Assembly (NCBI RefSeq): GCF_030506365.1
Contig: NZ_CP073092.1
Span: 1,240,001 to 1,304,000, forward strand
Direction: 5' to 3'
Origin: Corynebacterium tuberculostearicum
GTDB lineage: Bacteria > Actinomycetota > Actinomycetes > Mycobacteriales > Mycobacteriaceae
Length of the DNA stretch: 64,000 nucleotides
The notes under the pieces are model-generated. The model worked only from the letters and a program-made list of their open reading frames with translations. It did no database searches and was not told the origin of the DNA. Positions 9,442-18,725 of this stretch are shown one piece after another. The first letter of the stretch is position 1, and every line of letters starts with the position of its first letter. The position numbers and the translations under genes were made by a program.

Positions 9442-10011
9442 ATGAATAACGTCGTTTATATGCTTGCTGCAGAAGGAGGGGAGAACCCGGGATCGGGTAG
9501 CTTCTCCGTGCTTCTGCCCAAGAATTATGACATTTTCTGGTCTTTGCTGTGCTTCATTGTAATTCTCTTGTTGTTCTGGAAGCTTGTGCTTCCGAAGTAC
9601 ACCAAGATGCTGCAGGAGCGTGAAGACCGGATCGAGGGTGGCTTGAAGCGCGCCAAGGCTCAGCAGGCCGAGGCTAAGGCCGCTCTGGAAAAGTACAATG
9701 CTCAGCTGGCCGATGCCCGTGCAGAGGCAGCCGAGATCCGCGAGCAGGCGCGCGAGCGCGGCAAGCAGATTGAGGCCGAGGCTAAGACCAACGCGGAAGA
9801 AGAGTCCCGCCGCATCGTCGCCAATGGCGAGAAGCAGCTGGAGGCTTCCCGCTCGCAGGTTGTTACTGAGCTGCGTTCCGAAATGGGCCAGAACTCCATC
9901 AACCTGGCGGAGAAGATTCTGGGCGGCGAGCTTTCCGACGCCTCTAAGAAGTCCTCCACCATTGATGGCTTCTTGTCCGAGCTCGACTCTGTGGCACCGG
10001 CCGGAAAGTAG
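9442..10011 (+). CDS. atpF: F1Fo ATP synthase subunit b
   Basis: Peripheral-stalk subunit linking subunit a to the F1 head. It has 189 residues: a short polar N-terminus, one membrane helix at about 28-52 ([18 protein letters not shown]), then a long Ala/Glu/Lys/Arg-rich helix with heptad character ([20 protein letters not shown]) expected to form a dimeric coiled coil. ACGGGAG precedes the ATG. It ends six bases before atpH. Only one b gene is present and it is not fused to delta, unlike the b-delta fusion in mycobacteria. Confidence 0.95.
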   Translation: MNNVVYMLAAEGGENPGSGSFSVLLPKNYDIFWSLLCFIVILLLFWKLVLPKYTKMLQEREDRIEGGLKRAKAQQAEAKAALEKYNAQLADARAEAAEIREQARERGKQIEAEAKTNAEEESRRIVANGEKQLEASRSQVVTELRSEMGQNSINLAEKILGGELSDASKKSSTIDGFLSELDSVAPAGK

Positions 10012-10017
10012 GCAACT

Positions 10018-10833
10018 ATGAAGGCAGCTAGCCGCGAAGCACTCGCAACCTCGCAAACCCGCTTGGATGAGATCCTGGGAGGCGACAACAATGTCGCCAC
10101 CGCCGCGCAGGCGGGCCTGGATATCTTTGAGGTTGTCGATGTCTTGGATGCAGACCGCGAATTGCGCGTCGCATTCACCGATATCGCCGCCCCGAGCGAG
10201 GCACGCAAGTCCCTGGCCGAGACCCTGTTTGGCTCCAAGATTTCCGGTGGCGCATTGCGCATCATCCAGGAAGCTGCGGCTGCACAGTGGTCCACCCCGA
10301 AGGACTTTGTCAAGGGCTTGGTGTCCCTGGGCCGCCGCGCACTGCTGCGCGGTGCTGAGGCGCAGGGGCAGCTGGGCCAGGTAGAAGACGAGCTCTTCCG
10401 CCTGTCCCAGATCCTTGACCGTGAGGGCGAGCTCACCCAGCTGCTTTCCGACCGAACTGCTGATTCCGCCCGCAAGCGCGGATTGCTGGCAAACGTGCTC
10501 TACGGCAAGGTCACGATGTTTACTGAGGCACTGGTGCTTCAGGCCATCTCCCGCCCAGAGCAGAACCCGATCGATGACGTAGCCGCACTGGCTGATTCTG
10601 CAGCTGATCTGCAGGGTCGCACTATTGCGCGCGTTACCGCTGCGGGTGAACTAAACGAAGGCCAGCAAGCAGTACTCGCTGAGAAGCTGGGCAAAATTTA
10701 TGGTCGTGCGATGTCCATTCACTCTGAGGTTGACACCAGCCTCCTCGGTGGCATGCGCATCCGCGTCGGCGATGAAGTCATTGACGGTTCTACGGCAGGC
10801 AAAATTGCCCGCCTGCGTGCCCAGATGGCATAG
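10018..10833 (+). CDS. atpH: F1Fo ATP synthase subunit delta (long actinobacterial form)
   Basis: Connects the peripheral stalk to the top of the alpha3beta3 head. It has 271 residues, about 90 more than E. coli delta (177). The extra length is at the N-terminus (MKAASREALATSQTRLDEI) and in the middle. The conserved C-terminal part includes ARVTAAGELNEGQQAVLAEK and the end DTSLLGGMRIRVGDEVIDGS, diagnostic of the OSCP/delta family. The start is six bases after atpF. The length is intermediate between ordinary delta and the mycobacterial b-delta fusion. Confidence 0.94.
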   Translation: MKAASREALATSQTRLDEILGGDNNVATAAQAGLDIFEVVDVLDADRELRVAFTDIAAPSEARKSLAETLFGSKISGGALRIIQEAAAAQWSTPKDFVKGLVSLGRRALLRGAEAQGQLGQVEDELFRLSQILDREGELTQLLSDRTADSARKRGLLANVLYGKVTMFTEALVLQAISRPEQNPIDDVAALADSAADLQGRTIARVTAAGELNEGQQAVLAEKLGKIYGRAMSIHSEVDTSLLGGMRIRVGDEVIDGSTAGKIARLRAQMA

Positions 10834-10893
10834 CCGAAACGACAGAAACGATTTAAGTAAGTGCTGGAAGATACTACCGAGAGCAGGAAGAAC

Positions 10894-12534
10894 ATGGCGG
10901 AGCTGACGATCTCCTCCGACGAGATCCGTAGTGCGATTGCGAACTACACCTCGAGCTACTCCGCGGAGGCCTCCCGTGAGGAGGTCGGCGTGGTCATTTC
11001 GGCAGCTGACGGTATTGCGCAGGTTTCTGGCCTGCCGTCCGTTATGGCGAATGAGCTGCTCGAGTTCCCAGGCGGCGTGATTGGCGTCGCACAGAACCTT
11101 GACACTAACTCCATCGGTGTCGTGGTCCTGGGCAACTTCGAGTCCCTCAAGGAGGGCGACGAGGTTAAGAGGACCGGCGAGGTTCTCTCCATCCCAGTGG
11201 GCGAGGAATTCCTCGGCCGCGTAATTAACCCATTGGGTCAGCCGATCGACGGCATGGGCCCAATCAACGCTGAAGAGGAGCGCGTCCTCGAGCTGCAGGC
11301 ACCGTCCGTGCTGCAGCGCCAGCCGGTTGAAGAGCCAATGCAGACCGGCATCAAGGCTATCGACGCAATGACCCCGATCGGCCGCGGCCAGCGTCAGCTG
11401 GTCATCGGTGACCGTAAGACCGGTAAGACCGCGGTCTGCATCGATACCATTTTGAACCAGAAGGCTAACTGGGAGTCCGGCGACAAGGACAAGCAGGTAC
11501 GCTGCATCTACGTCGCAATCGGCCAGAAGGGCTCGACCATCGCTGGCGTGCGCCGCACCCTTGAGGAGCACGGCGCACTGGATTACACCACCATCGTGGC
11601 CGCACCGGCTTCCGATTCCGCCGGCTTCAAGTGGCTGGCACCGTTCTCCGGTGCAGCGCTGGGTCAGCACTGGATGTACCAGGGCAACCACGTCCTGGTT
11701 ATCTACGATGATCTGACCAAGCAGGCTGAGGCCTACCGTGCCATTTCCCTGCTGCTGCGCCGTCCGCCGGGACGCGAGGCATACCCGGGCGATGTCTTCT
11801 ACCTGCACTCCCGCCTGTTGGAGCGCGCTGCAAAGCTTTCCGACGACATGGGTGCTGGCTCCATGACCGCCCTGCCGATCATTGAGACCAAGGCAAACGA
11901 CGTCGGCGCCTTCATTCCGACCAACGTCATTTCCATTACTGACGGCCAGGTCTTCCTGGAGTCCGACCTGTTCAACCAGGGCGTTCGCCCGGCTATTAAC
12001 GTCGGTGTTTCCGTCTCCCGTGTCGGTGGCGCTGCACAGACCAAGGGCATGAAGAAGGTTGCCGGTAACCTGCGTCTGGACTTGGCGTCCTACCGTGATC
12101 TGCAGGCCTTCGCGGCATTCGCATCTGACCTGGATGCTGCTTCCAAGGCTCAGCTGGAGCGCGGTTCCCGTCTGGTTGAGCTGCTGAAGCAGTCCGAGTC
12201 CTCCCCGCAGCCGGTGGAGTACCAGATGGTATCCATCTACCTCGCCGAGGCTGGCATCTTCGACGTCGTTCCCGTTGAAGACGTCCGCCGCTTCGAGGAC
12301 GAGGTACACGAGTACCTCAACGCCAACACCCCAGAGGTCTTTGAGCAGATTTCCGGCGGCAAGCCGCTGACCGATGAGTCCAAGGACGCATTGGTTGCGG
12401 CAGCTAAGGATTTCCAGCCGACCTTCCGTACCTCTGAGGGCCACAACCTAGGCTCCGAGGCGCCGGTAGAGCCGCTGGATGAAAGCGACGTAAAGAACAC
12501 CGAGCTCAACGTCTCCCGCAAGACGGCTAAGTAG
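10894..12534 (+). CDS. atpA: F1Fo ATP synthase subunit alpha
   Basis: Non-catalytic nucleotide-binding subunit of the F1 head. The ATG at 10894 follows GCAGGAAG and gives 546 residues starting [15 protein letters not shown], the usual corynebacterial start; a GTG at 10861 would add 11 residues without support. Walker [10 protein letters not shown] lies near 172-179, followed by the P-loop ATPase core with [12 protein letters not shown] and the [14 protein letters not shown] region. The signature [17 protein letters not shown] is present. The C-terminal tail beyond about 510 is charged and variable, as in other Actinobacteria, where it can restrain ATP hydrolysis. Confidence 0.97.
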   Translation: MAELTISSDEIRSAIANYTSSYSAEASREEVGVVISAADGIAQVSGLPSVMANELLEFPGGVIGVAQNLDTNSIGVVVLGNFESLKEGDEVKRTGEVLSIPVGEEFLGRVINPLGQPIDGMGPINAEEERVLELQAPSVLQRQPVEEPMQTGIKAIDAMTPIGRGQRQLVIGDRKTGKTAVCIDTILNQKANWESGDKDKQVRCIYVAIGQKGSTIAGVRRTLEEHGALDYTTIVAAPASDSAGFKWLAPFSGAALGQHWMYQGNHVLVIYDDLTKQAEAYRAISLLLRRPPGREAYPGDVFYLHSRLLERAAKLSDDMGAGSMTALPIIETKANDVGAFIPTNVISITDGQVFLESDLFNQGVRPAINVGVSVSRVGGAAQTKGMKKVAGNLRLDLASYRDLQAFAAFASDLDAASKAQLERGSRLVELLKQSESSPQPVEYQMVSIYLAEAGIFDVVPVEDVRRFEDEVHEYLNANTPEVFEQISGGKPLTDESKDALVAAAKDFQPTFRTSEGHNLGSEAPVEPLDESDVKNTELNVSRKTAK

Positions 12535-12584
12535 AGTTCAGAACTCAAAACTAACCGTCTAGATTAAAGAAGGGAGGAGAAACG

Positions 12585-13574
12585 ATGGCTAATCTTCGCG
12601 AACTACGTGACCGCATCCGGTCCGTCAATTCGACTAAGAAGATCACCAAGGCCCAGGAGCTCATTGCTACCTCGCGCATTACCAAGGCGCAGGCTAGGGT
12701 AGAGGCCTCACAGCCGTACGCGGCTGAGATGACCAGCATGATGAACAAGCTGGCTGCGGCTTCTACGTTGGAGCATGACATGCTGCGTGAGCGTGAAGAC
12801 GGAAACGTCGCCGCCATCCTCGTGGTCACTTCTGACCGCGGCATGTGCGGTGGCTACAACAACAACGTCTTCAAGAAGGCGGCACAGCTGCAAGCTCTCC
12901 TGGAAAGCAAGGGCTACGAGGTAGTTCGCTACGTTACCGGTAATAAGGGCATCGGCCACTACAAGTTCCGCGAGGACGAGGTAGTTGGCAGCTGGGGCGG
13001 TTTCTCTCAGGATCCAACCTGGGAGACCACCCACAATGTGCGCCGTCACCTGATTGATGGCTTTATTGCTGGTTCTCATGGCACTACCAAGGACCGTGAC
13101 GGCCTGCATTCGCAGGGTGAGGGCAAAGGTGTACGCGGCTTTGACCAGGTGCACGTTGTCTACACCGAGTTTGAATCCATGCTGACCCAGACCGCGCGTG
13201 CGCAGCAGCTGTTGCCGGTTGAGCCGGTTATTCAGGATGAGGAGTATCACCTCGGGGACTCCGCTTTGTCGGATTCCGAGTCGGCGGACGATATTGCCGC
13301 TGGATTCGAATTCGAGCCAGACGCAGATACGCTGATGGAAGCGCTGCTTCCGCAGTACGTCTCGCGTATCCTGTTTGCTATGTTCTTGGAGGCTTCTGCT
13401 TCCGAGTCCGCTGCACGCCGTACAGCTATGAAGTCTGCTACTGACAACGCAACCGAGATGGTCGAGGACCTCTCCCGCGTGGCTAACCAGGCCCGTCAGG
13501 CACAGATTACCCAGGAAATTTCAGAGATCGTCGGTGGCGCTGGCGCGCTATCTGACAGCGCAGAAAGTGACTAG
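12585..13574 (+). CDS. atpG: F1Fo ATP synthase subunit gamma
   Basis: Central rotor shaft that couples ring rotation to catalysis. It has 329 residues against 287 in E. coli. The N-terminal helix (MANLRELRDRIRSVNSTKKI) and C-terminal helix (AARRTAMKSATDNATEMV) form the coiled coil. The middle domain has VTSDRGMCGGYN near 85. Extra length comes from loops near 145-175 and an acidic segment around 215-245 (DSALSDSESADDI) before the C-terminal helix, in keeping with enlarged gamma subunits of Actinobacteria. AAGAAGGGAGGAG is an excellent ribosome site. Confidence 0.96.
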   Translation: MANLRELRDRIRSVNSTKKITKAQELIATSRITKAQARVEASQPYAAEMTSMMNKLAAASTLEHDMLREREDGNVAAILVVTSDRGMCGGYNNNVFKKAAQLQALLESKGYEVVRYVTGNKGIGHYKFREDEVVGSWGGFSQDPTWETTHNVRRHLIDGFIAGSHGTTKDRDGLHSQGEGKGVRGFDQVHVVYTEFESMLTQTARAQQLLPVEPVIQDEEYHLGDSALSDSESADDIAAGFEFEPDADTLMEALLPQYVSRILFAMFLEASASESAARRTAMKSATDNATEMVEDLSRVANQARQAQITQEISEIVGGAGALSDSAESD

Positions 13575-15023
<1,449 letters not shown>

Positions 15024-15033
15024 GGAGAGGCAC

Positions 15034-15402
15034 ATGGCTGACATCACCGCCGAATTGGTTTCCGTCGAGCGCCTGCTGTGGTCTGGACAGGCCTCCATGG
15101 TCACGGCTGAGACCACCGAGGGTGAGATCGGCGTGCTTCCCGGTCACGAGCCAATGATCGGTCAGCTGATCGATAATGGCGTGGTGACCATCCACCCAGT
15201 GGACGGCGAGCGCCGCGTCGCCGCCGTGCAGGGTGGTTTCCTCTCCGTTACCCAGGACAAGATTACCGTCCTCGCTGATTGGGCCATCTGGTCCAATGAG
15301 GTGGATGAGGAGAAGGCTCAGAAGGATTTCGCTTCTGAGCACGAGCTCACCAAGTCCCGTGGCGAGGCCGCACAGCGTGCAGTTCGCCGCGCCAAGGCTT
15401 AA
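15034..15402 (+). CDS. atpC: F1Fo ATP synthase subunit epsilon
   Basis: Rotor-foot subunit that modulates ATP hydrolysis. It has 122 residues: an N-terminal beta-sandwich ([36 protein letters not shown], the conserved GEIGVLPGH loop near 30-38) and a C-terminal helical pair ([18 protein letters not shown]). GGAGAGGCAC precedes the ATG. Last gene of the operon, followed by a terminator. A DUF2550 gene follows, as in Mycobacterium (Rv1311-Rv1312 order). Confidence 0.95.
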   Translation: MADITAELVSVERLLWSGQASMVTAETTEGEIGVLPGHEPMIGQLIDNGVVTIHPVDGERRVAAVQGGFLSVTQDKITVLADWAIWSNEVDEEKAQKDFASEHELTKSRGEAAQRAVRRAKA

Positions 15403-15454
15403 TACCTTGGATTGGTAGGAGAGGGCAGCAATAGCCGCCCTTCCTGCTCTCTTA

Positions 15455-15494
15455 GGCGCATCGGTTTATAGCCGGTGCGCCTTCTTCGTTTTTT
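15455..15494 (+). terminator. Rho-independent terminator of the atp operon
   Basis: GGCGCATCGG (15455-15464) pairs with CCGGTGCGCC (15472-15481) over 10 bp with one G-U pair and a 7-nt loop, followed by TTCTTCGTTTTTT. A second weaker stem (GAGAG at 15419-15423 with CTCTC at 15447-15451) lies just upstream. Confidence 0.88.
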
Positions 15495-15575
15495 CTTTGT
15501 CTTTTCTTATTGGCGTGTAGGCCCTTCAAGGCGCTACAATCCAAAGAATCAGTTTCTCCACAGAGCGAGGATGGC

Positions 15576-16064
15576 GTGAAAAGGCCCATGAATTCAACGG
15601 TGGTTGCAGTGCTTCTGTGGGCCCTTGCAGTGGCCCTGCTGCTAGTTATTTTTCTGGCTGCGCTTCGCTTTTTCACCGTGCGATCGCGCGGTACTTCTGT
15701 CCTTCTGCGCCGAGTTCCGGCTAAGAATTCCCTTTCCTGGCGCCATGGTTCGTTGCGTTATGAAGGCGAATTTGTGGAGTATTTCAAGCTCCGTTCTGTC
15801 TCTCCGCGCTGCGATCTGCGCATCAACCGCCTCGACATCGAAGTAGTGAGCACCCGCCCGCTTGATGATGACGAGGCTTCTTTTATGTCCGCTGCCACCG
15901 AGGTCGTTCGCTTTCGGGCCAAGGGAAAAGAATATGAGCTGGCGTCCGACGCACACGGCATCATGGCCTTCGGGGCGTGGGTAGAGGCCGCTCCATCAAA
16001 GCGCCAGCAGCGCTTTGACTTCCGGGAATTGCGCGAGCGCGCTACCCGTCAATCCAAGCGATAA
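15576..16064 (+). CDS. DUF2550 family membrane-anchored protein
   Basis: Protein of unknown function with one N-terminal membrane helix (about 7-30, [20 protein letters not shown]) and a cytoplasmic or surface domain of about 130 residues rich in beta-strand. Recognisable stretches are [24 protein letters not shown] and [13 protein letters not shown]. The gene directly after atpC in mycobacteria encodes the same family. The GTG at 15576 is chosen because GAGG lies five bases upstream; the ATG at 15588 is the alternative. TACAAT at 15535-15540 is a good -10 box, giving a leader of about 30 nt. 162 residues. Confidence 0.8.
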   Translation: MKRPMNSTVVAVLLWALAVALLLVIFLAALRFFTVRSRGTSVLLRRVPAKNSLSWRHGSLRYEGEFVEYFKLRSVSPRCDLRINRLDIEVVSTRPLDDDEASFMSAATEVVRFRAKGKEYELASDAHGIMAFGAWVEAAPSKRQQRFDFRELRERATRQSKR

Positions 16065-16087
16065 CTCCACCCGCTAGGGTAGAGAAC

Positions 16088-16780
16088 ATGCGTTTAGTAA
16101 TCGCCCGATGCTCAGTAGATTACGTGGGCCGCTTGGATGCCCACCTGCCGATGGCAGACCGCCTGCTCATCGTCAAAGCGGACGGTTCCGTGTCCGTGCA
16201 TGCCGACGACCGCGCTTATAAGCCGCTCAACTGGATGACACCCCCGTGCACCCTGAAGGAGTCAGCGATTGAGGACCTCGACGGGGAAGACACCGGCGAA
16301 ATTTTGTGGCTGGTGGAAAACCCCAAGGGCGAGCAGTTACGTATCACCATTGCTGAGATTCATGAAGAAATCTCCTATGACATGGGCGAGGATCCAGGCC
16401 TAGTCAAGGATGGCGTCGAAGCTCACTTACAAGAGCTGTTGGCGGACCAGATTGATACCTTGGGCGCGCGCTACACCTTGGTGCGCCGCGAATATCCTAC
16501 AGCCATCGGTCCTGTGGACATCATGGCGAAGGATGAGAACAATAATAACGTCGCCATCGAGGTAAAGCGCCGCGGTGGCATTGATGGCGTAGAACAGCTG
16601 ACACGGTATCTAGAGCTGCTTAATCGCGATGAACTTCTCGCCCCTGTGTCCGGTGTATTTGCGGCCCAGGAAATCAAGCCGCAAGCTCGTACCTTGGCTG
16701 AGGACCGCGGCATTCGGTGCGTCGTATTGGATTACCAGGAGTTGCGCGGGCTCGAGTCGAATGAACTGCGACTGTTCTAA
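16088..16780 (+). CDS. nucS: Mismatch-specific endonuclease NucS (EndoMS)
   Basis: Dimeric endonuclease that cuts both strands at G-T, G-G and T-T mismatches. It is the non-canonical mismatch repair enzyme of Actinobacteria lacking MutS/MutL. It has 230 residues: an N-terminal DNA-binding/dimerisation domain ([20 protein letters not shown], with [10 protein letters not shown] near 48) and a C-terminal RecB-like nuclease domain with [10 protein letters not shown] and VAIEVKRRG near 142-165 supplying the Asp, Glu and Lys active-site residues. The protein ends in LRLF, matching the C-terminal clamp-binding tail described for this family. TAGGGT lies 7 nt before the ATG, suggesting a leaderless mRNA. 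Its stop overlaps the next start. Confidence 0.96.
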   Translation: MRLVIARCSVDYVGRLDAHLPMADRLLIVKADGSVSVHADDRAYKPLNWMTPPCTLKESAIEDLDGEDTGEILWLVENPKGEQLRITIAEIHEEISYDMGEDPGLVKDGVEAHLQELLADQIDTLGARYTLVRREYPTAIGPVDIMAKDENNNNVAIEVKRRGGIDGVEQLTRYLELLNRDELLAPVSGVFAAQEIKPQARTLAEDRGIRCVVLDYQELRGLESNELRLF

Positions 16781-17064
16781 TGCCACGGCGAAATAGACGC
16801 AAACCCATAGAGATCCGATCCCTGCCTAAGGACGGCTCAACCTTTCTGGGCTCGCAAACGGTCGAGGGACCAAGCTGGACGCACGGCGAACCCTACGTCA
16901 TGCGGCATATTGGTTCTGCTCGCGCTCAGAAGTACTACGTGTGCCCTGGCTGTAACCAAAACATTCCGCCCGGGGTGGCACACATCGTCGCCTGGCCGCG
17001 AGACGTGGGCCGCCAGGGCGACGATCGCCGGCATTGGCACCGCCACTGCTGGGAGCGTAGGTAG
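16780..17064 (+). CDS. Small Cys/His-rich protein coupled to nucS
   Basis: A basic 94-residue protein of unknown function; homologues are often labelled ATP/GTP-binding without clear basis. The N-terminal half is Arg/Lys-rich (RRNRRKPIE). The C-terminal half has CPGCNQNIPPG followed about 30 residues later by HWHRHCW, a Cys-x2-Cys plus His/Cys arrangement that could form a zinc ribbon or a treble-clef HNH-like fold. No full HNH catalytic motif is evident. The ATG uses the last A of the nucS stop (TAATG), so the two are co-translated. That makes a link to mismatch processing possible but unproven. Confidence 0.75.
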   Translation: MPRRNRRKPIEIRSLPKDGSTFLGSQTVEGPSWTHGEPYVMRHIGSARAQKYYVCPGCNQNIPPGVAHIVAWPRDVGRQGDDRRHWHRHCWERR

Positions 17065-17074
17065 ACTAGCGGGC

Positions 17075-17383
17075 ATGATTGTTGCATTTTCTGTAGCCCC
17101 AGCGGTGGTCAATAATGACTCCCAAGAAATGGCTGATGCCGTGTCCGAGGCTGTGCGCGTAGTCCGCGAATCCGGCCTGCCCAACGAGACTAATGCCATG
17201 TTCACCTTGCTAGAGGGCGAATGGGACGAGGTCTTTGGCACGATTAAAAAAGCCACCGATGCAGTGCGTGCGGTTTCCCCACGCACTTCTTTGGTGGTCA
17301 AGGCCGATATTCGCGAAGGCGTAACTAATCAGCTAACGGACAAAGTAGATGCGGTTAACCGCCGCCTTGCAAAGGAGGACTAG
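17075..17383 (+). CDS. MTH1187/YkoF-type thiamine-binding family protein (UPF0045)
   Basis: A 102-residue protein with the ferredoxin-like fold family start MIVAFSVAPAV. Members such as YkoF and MTH1187 bind thiamine or hydroxymethylpyrimidine; the ligand here is not shown. Visible features are NDSQEMADAVSEAVRVVRES (first helix), NAMFTLLEGEWDEVF and the end of the second beta-alpha-beta unit. The ATG at 17075 is chosen since TAGACT lies 7 nt upstream; the longer in-frame reading starts inside the previous gene. Its stop TAG abuts the ATG of the cnoX-like gene, so the two form an operon. Confidence 0.8.
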   Translation: MIVAFSVAPAVVNNDSQEMADAVSEAVRVVRESGLPNETNAMFTLLEGEWDEVFGTIKKATDAVRAVSPRTSLVVKADIREGVTNQLTDKVDAVNRRLAKED

Positions 17384-18310
17384 ATGACTTCACCAAATAA
17401 TGCTTATGTAGGAGGAGCGCTCGACCTCAGCCAGGTCAAGGCGCGAGCCGAGGCCCGCCAGAAGGCGCAGGAATCGCCGCAGACAAGTGCCGGCGGCGTC
17501 CAGCCCTTCTTCACAGTGACCGAGGCAAACTTCGATCAAGATGTGGTTCGCCGGTCTACGGAAGTTCCGGTCGTGGTCCTCATCGGTACTGCTCGCTCTA
17601 CCCAGTCGGAGCAGTTGAAGACGGACCTTGCGGATTTGGCCGCGCAAGGAAACTTGAGCTTCTTGGTTGCTTACGTGGATGCGGATGCTACTCCGCAGGT
17701 TGCGCAGGCCTTTGGTGTTAAGAATCTGCCGACAGTCGTGGCCTTGGGCGCTGGGCAGCCACTAACGAACTTTGAGGGTGCGCAACCCAAAGACGCCCTA
17801 AAGCAATGGGTCGATACCCTGGTGCAAAATGTTGGACCACAGCTGAAGGGCCTGCAAGGCAATGAGGCATCGGAACAGCCACAAGAGGAAGAAGTGGATC
17901 CGCGTCTCCAGGAAGCAGAAAGCTTCTTGAACGCCGGCGACTTTGATGGCGCTCTCAACGTCTACAACTCCATCTTGGAATCCGAGCCCGATAATGTGCA
18001 GATCAAACAGGCGCGCGACACCACCGTATTGCTCCAGCGCCTCGATCCTGCCAACCAGACCGAGGACCCGATTGCGGCCGCGGAAGGGGATAAAGGGGAC
18101 GTCGATAAGCAAATGCGGGCTGCCGACGCCGAAGTGGTAGCCGGCGCCCCAGAAAAGGCCTTTGATCGCCTCATCGAGACGATGAAGACAACGGCCGGCG
18201 ATGAGAAGTCCCGCGTACGCGAGCGCCTGCTGGAGCTCTTTGGGCTCTTTGAGGGGAATGACCCGCGTGTGATGGAAGCTCGCACCAAGCTGGCAAGTGC
18301 CTTGTACTAG
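17384..18310 (+). CDS. cnoX: CnoX (YbbN)-like co-chaperone: degenerate thioredoxin domain plus TPR
   Basis: A 308-residue cytoplasmic protein. The thioredoxin fold spans about 45-150 (VPVVVLIGTARSTQSEQ, VKNLPTVVALGAGQ with the cis-Pro). The CxxC position reads STQS, so it cannot act as a disulfide oxidoreductase. After an acidic linker (EQPQEEEVD) there is a TPR-like helical region (about 165-300: AESFLNAGDFDGALNVYNSI and a repeat near 245). CnoX proteins hold unfolded substrates and pass them to GroEL/DnaK; M. tuberculosis Rv1324 has the same architecture. AAAGGAGGA precedes the start. Chaperone function is inferred from the family. Confidence 0.85.
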   Translation: MTSPNNAYVGGALDLSQVKARAEARQKAQESPQTSAGGVQPFFTVTEANFDQDVVRRSTEVPVVVLIGTARSTQSEQLKTDLADLAAQGNLSFLVAYVDADATPQVAQAFGVKNLPTVVALGAGQPLTNFEGAQPKDALKQWVDTLVQNVGPQLKGLQGNEASEQPQEEEVDPRLQEAESFLNAGDFDGALNVYNSILESEPDNVQIKQARDTTVLLQRLDPANQTEDPIAAAEGDKGDVDKQMRAADAEVVAGAPEKAFDRLIETMKTTAGDEKSRVRERLLELFGLFEGNDPRVMEARTKLASALY

Positions 18311-18328
18311 CTCGGGTAGCATAAAAGC

Positions 18329-18721
18329 ATGACTTCAGTGCTTTTCCTGTGCAATACAAATCGCGGCAAGTCGCAGATGGCTGCGGCGCTAGCCGCCAAG
18401 CATGCGCCTGGATGGGATATTTACTCGGCTGGGGTGCAAACTACCCCGGAGCATACCCAGCAGGGCATCAATCAAGAAGCCAAAGCTTCCCTCGCGAAGG
18501 TGGGAGCAGAAATGACTGGTACCCCTGCTCTAGTGGATCCCCACCTGGCTGCCGCTGTCGACCACGTCATCTTAGTAGGTGATGCGAAATATGAGGGGCC
18601 AGCGCAGCGGTGGGATATTGAGGACCCCTCGCTCCGCGGACTTGAAGGGGAAGAGCGTATGGACGCGTTGCGCGATGACATAGATGCTCGCGTAGCTGAG
18701 TTCGTGCGCGCCCAGCGATAA
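18329..18721 (+). CDS. ArsC1/2-type arsenate-mycothiol transferase family protein
   Basis: A 130-residue member of the low-molecular-weight phosphatase superfamily. The phosphate loop CNTNRGKSQMAAALA starts at residue 9. The sixth position after Cys is Lys where classical phosphatases and S. aureus-type ArsC have Arg; corynebacterial mycothiol-dependent ArsC1/ArsC2 also have GKSQMA, which favours that subfamily. The later ILVGD and WDIEDPS segments supply the usual acid region. No arsenic operon genes (arsR, acr3) are adjacent, so the native substrate is open. TAGCAT lies 6 nt before the ATG, suggesting a leaderless mRNA. Convergent with glgB, 4 bases apart. Confidence 0.8.
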   Translation: MTSVLFLCNTNRGKSQMAAALAAKHAPGWDIYSAGVQTTPEHTQQGINQEAKASLAKVGAEMTGTPALVDPHLAAAVDHVILVGDAKYEGPAQRWDIEDPSLRGLEGEERMDALRDDIDARVAEFVRAQR

Positions 18722-18725
18722 CTCT

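Noticed and set aside
10651..12444. 597-residue open frame on the minus strand antisense to atpA
   Set aside because: It is a shadow of the strongly conserved atpA reading frame, with no family resemblance or ribosome site; long antisense frames are expected in high-GC codon-biased genes.
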